Source: Candidatus Levyibacteriota bacterium
Lineage (GTDB): Bacteria; Patescibacteria; Microgenomatia; Levybacterales; UBA12049
Assembly: GCA_016186625.1 (NCBI GenBank)
Contig: JACPLG010000009.1
Span: 1-26,122 of the forward strand
DNA: 26,122 nt
Direction: 5' to 3'
Shown: one piece after another, positions 20,360-26,122 of the stretch
Position numbering within the stretch: position 1 is the stretch's first letter
How the letters are laid out: the number at the start of each line of letters is the position of its first letter
Position numbers and translations under genes: made by a program
Notes under the pieces: model-generated
Seen by the model: only the letters and a program-made list of their open reading frames with translations
Databases searched by the model: none
Told to the model about the DNA's origin: nothing

Positions 20360-22732
20360 ATGGAAAGAATTGCCGGGCTAACTTCAGCTCAATATAACAA
20401 ACTCTTTAAAGAATTTGGACCCAACAAACTTCCGGAACCTAAAATTCCTTCCCCTGTTAGTCTTCTTGTAGATCAGTTCAAGAACTTATTTTCCGCAATG
20501 CTTATAACTGCTATTGTCCTCTCATTCATAGTGGGAGACTCAATTGATGCCTTCTTGATTCTAACAATTCTAATTTTAAACGTTGGCCTTTCTTTCTGGC
20601 AGGAGTATAAAGCATCCCGTGAGATCAGCCTTCTTAGAAAATATGAACCCCCAGAGTCCCGCGTTATAAGAAACGCCCATGAGCAGGAGGTTTTAAGTGA
20701 GTCTCTTGTGCCAGGAGATATTGTAATTCTTGAATCTGGAGATAAAATTCCGGCAGATGGGATTCTAATTGAGGCATTTGGCCTCTTTACCAATGAATCC
20801 TCACTAACCGGAGAATCTGCTCCTGTTGGAAAATCGTTGAGGGAAGAAAATAGAAATCTTTTCCTGGGGACCTGGATAACAAACGGCAATGGAAAAATGA
20901 GAGTGGAAAAGACTGGCCGAAACACAAAATTTGGAAAAATTGCCCTTGGTCTTGGCGTTATTAAGGAGGAATCAACACCTCTTGAAATTTCTTTAAACAG
21001 CCTGGCGGTAAAAATCAGTTTTATAATTGTTTCTGTTGCTCTTTTTCTGGCGCTTCTTGACATATGGCGCGGAATTAAAATATTAGATGTTTTTATTTCT
21101 AGTATTGCACTTATTATTGCCGCTGTTCCCGAGGGACTTCCGGCAATTATTACAGTCCTTTTGGCACTAGGGGTAAGGCGAATGTATCGTAAAAAATCTC
21201 TGGTGAGGCGCATGTCGTCTATTGAGAACCTGGGGACAACTGACGTAATTTTAATAGATAAAACAGGCACTATCACAAAAAACGAAATGGCCCTAAGAAA
21301 TGTTGAGCTAAAAAATGAGGAAGACAGAAAAAAATTTATAGAGGTATCTGTTCTTTGCAACGCTGCAACACTTGTTGCAAAAGAGGCTGATTCCTCATCT
21401 TTTGATATTTTGGGAGACAATATGGAAGGAGCTCTATTGGTTTGGGCGCAAAAACACGGGGCCAAAATAGATGACATGCGGGAGCAGTTCAAAAAAATAA
21501 AAGAAATCCCTTTTGATTCAAAAAGAAAAATGATGAGCGTTTTGGTGAAAAGGGATAACAAGTTCTCACTTCTCTCAAAAGGTGCACCTTCTGTAATTTT
21601 TGGCATAAGTAAACTAACAGATAAAGAAAAAAGAGAACTTGAAAATGACACTAAAAAAATGGCTGAAAAGGGCTTAAGAGTTCTTGCATTTGCGTATAAA
21701 GATTTAAGCGGAAAATCTCAGACTGCAGATCTTGAGCACGGTCTCACTTTTTTAGGGCTTGGGGGAATTGCTGATGAGCCGCGCCCTGAAGCAAAAGAAG
21801 CAATTGAGAAGGCAAGAGCAGCCGGAATCGAGATAATAATGGTAACAGGTGACAATGCCCTAACAGCAAAAGCAATATCTGAAGAAGTAGGTCTTCTTAA
21901 AAAGGAAGATGAGGTGATTACAGGAGATCAGCTGGATGAGCTGGATGAAAATCAACTTAAAGAGCGGCTTTCAAGAATTAGAATTTATGCAAGGGTAAAT
22001 CCCGAGCATAAACTCAGGCTGGTTGAGGCATTTCAAAAAATCGGAAAAGTAGTGGCAGTAACCGGAGACGGTGTAAACGATTCTCTTGCGCTTAAAAAAG
22101 CACACATTGGAATTTCCATGGGAAGAACCGGCACTGACGTTGCTAAAGAAGCATCCGACATTGTGATACTGGACGATAATCTTTCAACAATTGTTATGGC
22201 AGTCGAGCAAGGAAGATTAATTTATAAAAATATATTAAAAGTTGTGAGATTTCTTTTGACCGGAAATCTTTCAGAAGTGCTATTAATTGCAACGGTTACT
22301 CTTCTTGGTTTCCCCACTCCCCTTCTGCCAGCCCAAATACTTTGGATAAATTTTGTGACGGACGGCCTGCCGGCAATAAGCCTTGCTGCGGAAAAGGGAT
22401 CTGGCAGGGAAATGCTATTTCCTCCCAGAGGAAGAGACCACTCACTGTTTGACTTAAAGACTTTAAGGTTTATTTCGTTCTTTGGAATACTAATAGCTGC
22501 TGTTAATATTTTGACCTTTCTTATTGGAGCAAATCTTTCGGGGATAGAATATGCCCGAAGAATTACCTTCACCGTTATGATCGTCTCTCAAATGGCATTA
22601 GTGCTTTTTGTAATAAGGCGAGGAAGCCCATTTACTTCCAACAAATATTTACTGCTTTCTGTAGTTATAGTTTTGCTTGTTCAAATGATCATATTGACTT
22701 TTCCGCCTATTCGTCATATCTTTGGAGTCTAG
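20360..22732 (+). CDS. SERCA/PMR1-like Ca2+-transporting P-type ATPase
   Basis: The 790-residue type II pump has TGES (150-153), phosphorylated Asp300 in DKTGT, 'MVTGDN' (494-499) and 'TGDGVND' (568-574). Transport residues match SERCA site II in identity and spacing: Glu258 (PEGLP), Asn636, Glu639, Asn664, Thr667 and Asp668. The position of SERCA Glu908 looks like Gln (in VSQMAL), so one Ca2+ per cycle, as in PMR1, is likely. About ten membrane segments are present. The direction would be Ca2+ export from the cytoplasm. It is followed after 6 nt by the sugar dehydrogenase gene, and a Ca2+ exchanger gene is nearby. Confidence 0.92.
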   Translation: MERIAGLTSAQYNKLFKEFGPNKLPEPKIPSPVSLLVDQFKNLFSAMLITAIVLSFIVGDSIDAFLILTILILNVGLSFWQEYKASREISLLRKYEPPESRVIRNAHEQEVLSESLVPGDIVILESGDKIPADGILIEAFGLFTNESSLTGESAPVGKSLREENRNLFLGTWITNGNGKMRVEKTGRNTKFGKIALGLGVIKEESTPLEISLNSLAVKISFIIVSVALFLALLDIWRGIKILDVFISSIALIIAAVPEGLPAIITVLLALGVRRMYRKKSLVRRMSSIENLGTTDVILIDKTGTITKNEMALRNVELKNEEDRKKFIEVSVLCNAATLVAKEADSSSFDILGDNMEGALLVWAQKHGAKIDDMREQFKKIKEIPFDSKRKMMSVLVKRDNKFSLLSKGAPSVIFGISKLTDKEKRELENDTKKMAEKGLRVLAFAYKDLSGKSQTADLEHGLTFLGLGGIADEPRPEAKEAIEKARAAGIEIIMVTGDNALTAKAISEEVGLLKKEDEVITGDQLDELDENQLKERLSRIRIYARVNPEHKLRLVEAFQKIGKVVAVTGDGVNDSLALKKAHIGISMGRTGTDVAKEASDIVILDDNLSTIVMAVEQGRLIYKNILKVVRFLLTGNLSEVLLIATVTLLGFPTPLLPAQILWINFVTDGLPAISLAAEKGSGREMLFPPRGRDHSLFDLKTLRFISFFGILIAAVNILTFLIGANLSGIEYARRITFTVMIVSQMALVLFVIRRGSPFTSNKYLLLSVVIVLLVQMIILTFPPIRHIFGV

Positions 22733-22738
22733 GAGCCT

Positions 22739-23851
22739 ATGGGAAAATTCTTGGTCTTGAGTATGGTTGCTCTTATTGGAGTTGTCGGAATCTCTCTTTT
22801 TCAAAAATACAATCAGGGTGGAAAAATCACACAGCTCTCCCCGAGAACAGACAACCAAACAACCATGCAGAAGGAGAGAGTATCTACTCTTGCAAACAAT
22901 TTGGAAATCCCATGGGCTCTTGAATTTTTACCTGACGGTCGAATTTTGGTAACTGAGCGGCCCGGGCGGGTTGGGATTATCGACGGACAGCAAGTCTCAT
23001 CCCCAGTTGCCCAAATTGGGGTAAATGCTGTTGGCGAAGGCGGTCTTCATGGTATAGCAATTGATCCAAATTTTTCGTCAAACAATAATATCTATCTTTA
23101 CTATACGTATGCAAGCGATGAGGATAATACGCTAAACCGGGTTGTTCGATATAGATTTCAAAATAACTCTTTGAGAGAGGAAAAAATCATAGTTGATGAA
23201 ATTCCTGGCGCAGCTAACCATGATGGCGGAAGAATAAAATTCGGCCCTGACGGATTTTTATATATAACTACCGGGGACGCACAGGAACCCTCTCTTGCCC
23301 AAAACAGAAATTCGCTCGCCGGAAAAATTCTTAGAGTTGATCGTGACGGAAATCCGGCACCCGGGAATCCATTTGGCACAAGAATTTATTCTTATGGACA
23401 TAGGAATCCCCAGGGAATTGCGTGGGATGGGCAGGGTCAACTTTGGTCAACGGAGCACGGAAGATCAGGGATTCTTTCTGGGCTGGATGAACTAAATCTA
23501 ATTGAGCCCGGGAAAAACTATGGATGGCCCACCATCGAAGGAGACAAAACACAACAAGGAATGGTAGCGCCGGTTATAAACTCAGGAGCAGATGATACTT
23601 GGGCTCCGGCGGGCGCTTCGTACTACAACGGTTCTATATATTTTGCAGGACTTCGCGGGGAAGCACTATATCAATACATTATTTCGAGCAAACAATTGAA
23701 AGTACATTTTAAAAATGAGTTCGGAAGAGTAAGAGAAGTAGTCTTGGGCCCAGATAATCTTTTATATATTACAACAAGTAACAGGGACGGCCGGGGAACT
23801 GTTGGGCAAAATGATGACAAGATTTTAAGAATTGACCCAAATCAGCTTTAA
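22739..23851 (+). CDS. PQQ-type aldose sugar (glucose/sorbosone) dehydrogenase, membrane-anchored
   Basis: The 370-residue protein has a signal anchor (residues 4-20) and then a six-bladed beta-propeller of the soluble glucose dehydrogenase/YliI family. It shows 'PWALEFLPDGRILVTERPGR' at 59-77, 'GGLHGIAIDPNF', catalytic His161 in NHDGGRI, 'YSYGHRNPQG' with Arg222, 'STEHG' near 238 and 'KNYGWP' near 259. Family members oxidise sugars outside the membrane using PQQ and Ca2+. No PQQ synthesis genes are visible, so the cofactor would have to be imported, or the protein has another role. AGGAG lies just ahead of the ATG, 6 nt after the pump gene. It converges with the next gene at a 2-nt gap. Confidence 0.88.
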   Translation: MGKFLVLSMVALIGVVGISLFQKYNQGGKITQLSPRTDNQTTMQKERVSTLANNLEIPWALEFLPDGRILVTERPGRVGIIDGQQVSSPVAQIGVNAVGEGGLHGIAIDPNFSSNNNIYLYYTYASDEDNTLNRVVRYRFQNNSLREEKIIVDEIPGAANHDGGRIKFGPDGFLYITTGDAQEPSLAQNRNSLAGKILRVDRDGNPAPGNPFGTRIYSYGHRNPQGIAWDGQGQLWSTEHGRSGILSGLDELNLIEPGKNYGWPTIEGDKTQQGMVAPVINSGADDTWAPAGASYYNGSIYFAGLRGEALYQYIISSKQLKVHFKNEFGRVREVVLGPDNLLYITTSNRDGRGTVGQNDDKILRIDPNQL

Positions 23852-23853
23852 AA

Positions 23854-24252
23854 CTAGAAGTCGGAGTCTTTCTCAAGTTGCTCTAAATTTGTCGGAAGCT
23901 CCGTGTCTTCTTTATTTAGTTTCTGGTCAATTGTTTCAAGATCTGCCTCATTCTCTACCACAACATCCTCCGAGGACGCAGTCGGCGTTGGCTCATAAGT
24001 CACGACTGGCTCTGGGGCCGGTGTTGATTTAAAGAAATAGTAATACCCAAAAACCCCTGCCAATACCAAGATTAATACTACCAAAATAATCACCAGAATA
24101 GTTTTTAAATTTCTTCCTCCTCCCGGCGACGCCTCAGTTGGCTGAGGCTGCGGCGTTGGCGAGCTAGGCGCTTGGCTAGGTGTTGCGGTACTTGCTGGCT
24201 GTGGTGAAGGCTGTACCGTTTCATTTGGAACTGTCTGATTTGGTAATGCCAT
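23854..24252 (-). CDS. Pro/Ser/Thr-rich single-pass membrane protein
   Basis: The 132-residue protein has three parts: a low-complexity N-terminus (1-47) of Pro, Ser, Thr and Gln; one strong membrane helix (about 50-72, 'TILVIILVVLILVLAGVFGY' core); and an acidic C-terminal tail. By the positive-inside rule (Arg47, Lys50) the N-terminus is cytoplasmic and the acidic tail is outside. There is no enzyme motif and I do not recognise a family. GGAGGGGAGG sits 6 nt ahead of the ATG, inside the end of the upstream gene, so the pair is cotranscribed. Such disordered single-pass proteins are common in Patescibacteria envelopes (from memory). Confidence 0.75.
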   Translation of the reverse strand: MALPNQTVPNETVQPSPQPASTATPSQAPSSPTPQPQPTEASPGGGRNLKTILVIILVVLILVLAGVFGYYYFFKSTPAPEPVVTYEPTPTASSEDVVVENEADLETIDQKLNKEDTELPTNLEQLEKDSDF

Positions 24253-24253
24253 G

Positions 24254-24937
24254 TTACCCCTCCCCTCCTTCTGTTGGTACTGGCGTTAAAGTGGGACTAA
24301 CTTTTGCCCCTCTAGCCTCTTTTGCCAGACCTAGTACTGCTTTTACAAAGTTATGAATTGATTTTTTATATTCTCTATTTGCTTCGATAAGTGCTTTTAT
24401 ATCATCTTTAAATGCCTGGGCCTCTCCTAATGGATCGTCTAGGCTGCAATCAAAGGTTCCTCCGCTTGCCTTGGCAGCATCCAGAAGCGTTTGAACATTT
24501 GCCTTGTTTGCTTCAATCTCTGCTTTAAGGTCAGAATAGTTTGAAAGCGTATGGCCATCTGGTACTAATTTGTTGTTGTAATATGCGTCAACTCTTTCAT
24601 AAATTCTAAGGTGTCCCCTGTGAATTATCAATCCACGCTCAAGCATGAGTTTGATTCTTTGCAGAATACCTTTTTGCCTTGCTTCACAAATTCTAAGCCT
24701 TGCCTCACTTAGTTTTTCTGCTCTGCGCACTGCAGCCTCAGATGCCCTTGCTTTTAAATTTTCCCGAATTTCAATATTCTTTTGGCGGGCTTCCTGAATT
24801 CTATCCTTTATAAGCTGGGGTCTTACTTTTGTGGGAGTTGGGCTGGATACATCTTCTTGTGCAGAAACAGGAATCACCAAAACAAGTGATATAACAACTG
24901 AAACAATCAAAAGAAGGAATTTATGGGAAATTTTCAC
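24254..24937 (-). CDS. Secreted coiled-coil protein of unknown function
   Basis: The 227-residue protein starts at GTG 24937. Residues 1-27 are a clear signal peptide with a probable cut after 'PVSA'. The mature part is mostly charged helix: about 40-100 is rich in Arg, Glu, Ala and Lys and likely coiled coil, followed by a second helical region with a lone Cys in FDCSLDD near 163. The C-terminus is Thr/Pro-rich. No lipobox or sortase motif is visible. It is linked to the next gene by a 1-nt gap and probably works with it at the cell surface. No family recognised. Confidence 0.75.
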   Translation of the reverse strand: MKISHKFLLLIVSVVISLVLVIPVSAQEDVSSPTPTKVRPQLIKDRIQEARQKNIEIRENLKARASEAAVRRAEKLSEARLRICEARQKGILQRIKLMLERGLIIHRGHLRIYERVDAYYNNKLVPDGHTLSNYSDLKAEIEANKANVQTLLDAAKASGGTFDCSLDDPLGEAQAFKDDIKALIEANREYKKSIHNFVKAVLGLAKEARGAKVSPTLTPVPTEGGEG

Positions 24938-24942
24938 TACTA

Positions 24943-24977
24943 TATATAGACTAATAGAAATCCCTATTATTTGTCAA
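24943..24977 (-). promoter_or_regulatory. Possible promoter of the envelope-protein pair
   Basis: TTGACA (24977-24972) and an AT-rich TATATATA run (24948-24941) precede the GTG. TAGTCT (24953-24948) is 18 nt from the -35. The exact -10 is unclear. Confidence 0.35.
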
Positions 24978-24985
24978 GTTTGGAA

Positions 24986-25930
24986 TCAAGCGGCCAGCTC
25001 AACTACAACAAATACAGCATATAAAAGAAGCAAAATAAACCCACTTCTCCTTGATATATATCTTTTTTTATAAGACAAGACAAAAAATAGAAGTAATGCT
25101 AGGGCTGTAAAAATAAAAGTAATATGAAAATTATTGGCAGTCAAAAATTTCCTCTCGCTCAAAAGCGTAAAAAAACCAAAAAGCAGCGTATTTGCTGAAG
25201 CAGAACCAAGGTAGTTGCCCAAAGCTATATCTTTTTTCCCTTCAATTGCCGAGCGGACTGCAATTGATATCTCAGGTATATTTGTACCAATTGCAATAAC
25301 AAGAAGGCCTATATAAAATGCTGAGATTTTGAAAAAATCTGCAAAATAAATTGTCTTTTCTGCTACAACTCCGCTTGACATAAAAAGAGCCACAAAGCCA
25401 ATCAAAATTTTAAGAATATCTTTATGTGAATATGATTTAATATTAAAAAGTTTCTCATTGCTATTATCAAAAATCCCTTTTCTTCGCTCAACAAGAAAAA
25501 TTAATATGATGTAAAGCGCAATCACAGTTAGCCCCTCAAGGTTTGTGATTTTTCCGTCAAGAATTAGAAAAGACGGAAAAGCAAGAATAAAAAGCAGTAT
25601 TGCTAAAGTGCGCTCGCTCAAGTCATGTTTCAGATTAATGCCGTTACCTAAAACAGCCAGAAGCGGCATAACCAGCAAAAAAAGAACTATAATACCTCCT
25701 AATAAATTCCCTGTAAATATTTCGGGATTATTGTCTTTAACAGCCTGAAGCCCCACGGAGAATTCCGGCGTAGTTGTCATAAGGCCTAGAAAAATGAAAG
25801 AAAACGCAAAAGAAGAAAACTTGAGCCTTTCAGAAAATCTGCTGGCTGAGTCAACAATAAGTCCTGCCCCAATCCAGATGGCAATAAATGCCAGTATATA
25901 TATAGTAGTATTTAATAAAAACAGCTGCAC
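24986..25930 (-). CDS. CaCA-family cation/Ca2+ exchanger
   Basis: The 314-residue membrane protein starts at GTG 25930 and has about ten hydrophobic segments in two inverted halves. The two alpha-repeats are clear: 'GLMTTTPEFSVGLQA' leading to 'GNLLGG' (49-79) with Glu56, and 'AIGTNIPEISIAVRSA' leading to 'GNYLGSASANTLLF' (213-251) with Glu220. These Glu residues bind Ca2+ in NCX_Mj-type exchangers. The first repeat has TTTPE instead of the usual GTSxPE. It probably exports Ca2+ in exchange for Na+ or H+, complementing the Ca2+ pump at 20360. Confidence 0.9.
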   Translation of the reverse strand: MQLFLLNTTIYILAFIAIWIGAGLIVDSASRFSERLKFSSFAFSFIFLGLMTTTPEFSVGLQAVKDNNPEIFTGNLLGGIIVLFLLVMPLLAVLGNGINLKHDLSERTLAILLFILAFPSFLILDGKITNLEGLTVIALYIILIFLVERRKGIFDNSNEKLFNIKSYSHKDILKILIGFVALFMSSGVVAEKTIYFADFFKISAFYIGLLVIAIGTNIPEISIAVRSAIEGKKDIALGNYLGSASANTLLFGFFTLLSERKFLTANNFHITFIFTALALLLFFVLSYKKRYISRRSGFILLLLYAVFVVVELAA

Positions 25931-25938
25931 AACAAAAG

Positions 25939-25967
25939 ATTAGCACATATTGTCAGAATTTTGTCAA
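25939..25967 (-). promoter_or_regulatory. Promoter of the exchanger gene
   Basis: TTGACA (25967-25962), a 17-nt spacer and GCTAAT (25944-25939), 8 nt before the GTG, implying a leaderless message. Confidence 0.45.
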
Positions 25968-26001
25968 GAAAAATATTTTGCCATGCTGATATTGCTAAGT
26001 C

Positions 26002-26122
26002 ATGGCAATCAGAAGATCTGTACTCGATAGACATAGCTTGGGAGAGAAATTCCCCGAACCCGAAAAAGAAGGTAAGCCCCGTATTTTACCATCCGACGAA
26101 GTTATTGCGAGACATTTGGGCA
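26002..26122 (+). CDS. Start of an unidentified gene, cut by the window edge
   Basis: An open frame from ATG 26002 runs to the last base without a stop (40 codons). It begins MAIRRSVLDRHSLGEKFPEP and continues with a Lys/Glu/Pro-rich stretch and PSDEVIARHLG. It is transcribed divergently from the exchanger gene. GATATT lies 8 nt ahead of the ATG, in line with the leaderless starts elsewhere. The codon use looks like its neighbours. Too short to assign a function. Confidence 0.5.
   Translation, partial: MAIRRSVLDRHSLGEKFPEPEKEGKPRILPSDEVIARHLG

Noticed and set aside
20473..21651. Long antisense open frame inside the Ca2+-ATPase gene
   Set aside because: It is the shadow of a well-matched ATPase gene. 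Its translation is Ser/Arg/Ile-rich with no domain.

Overview
The window is AT-rich bacterial DNA with short intergenic gaps and uses the standard code: TGA serves as a stop and no long gene has an internal TGA. A DUF5674 gene, a PurS-PurL fusion, many first genes that look leaderless, and small lineage-specific membrane proteins suggest a Candidate Phyla Radiation (Patescibacteria) genome, perhaps Microgenomates-like. That placement is inference from gene content, not from a marker gene. I saw no rRNA, tRNA, CRISPR array, integrase or transposase.

Region 1 (1-3764) is accessory. It is a string of one- or two-gene modules: a broken NYN nuclease copy, a DUF5674 pair, BrnT/BrnA toxin-antitoxin, DUF2283, an intact NYN protein, an empty 65-bp module, a RelB/YafQ-like toxin-antitoxin, and a single-domain response regulator. 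A recurrent boundary sequence, best form TTTGTGTCAAGGCTGGGG, separates the modules and often carries TTGACA promoter boxes. At three boundaries a short element is inserted between TCAA repeats. The NYN module is present twice and the duplication ends exactly at a boundary. This cassette-like array is the most unusual part of the window.

Region 2 (3771-16644) is one long minus-strand run. After an unknown gene and a terminator, read in the direction of transcription it runs purK-purE-purC-purF-purN-purD-purL(S)-purQ-purM, then a membrane-anchored alpha/beta hydrolase. Together these take PRPP to SAICAR; purB and purH are not here. Several of these genes carry short palindromic, in-frame extra segments that look like inserted repeat elements (purK, purL, purQ, purM twice, hydrolase), and a 60-bp hairpin of similar type lies between purD and purL. 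A possible 27-residue hydrophobic peptide precedes purK.

Region 3 (16687-20301) holds an endonuclease/exonuclease/phosphatase-fold enzyme, then (minus strand) threonine synthase, an inositol-monophosphatase-family enzyme and an AlkD-like DNA glycosylase that has lost its N-terminus. Region 4 (20348-26122) holds a SERCA-like Ca2+ P-type ATPase and a membrane-anchored sugar dehydrogenase on the plus strand, two unknown envelope proteins and a Ca2+/cation exchanger on the minus strand, and the start of a further gene at the right edge. No stretch longer than 300 bases lacks a gene.
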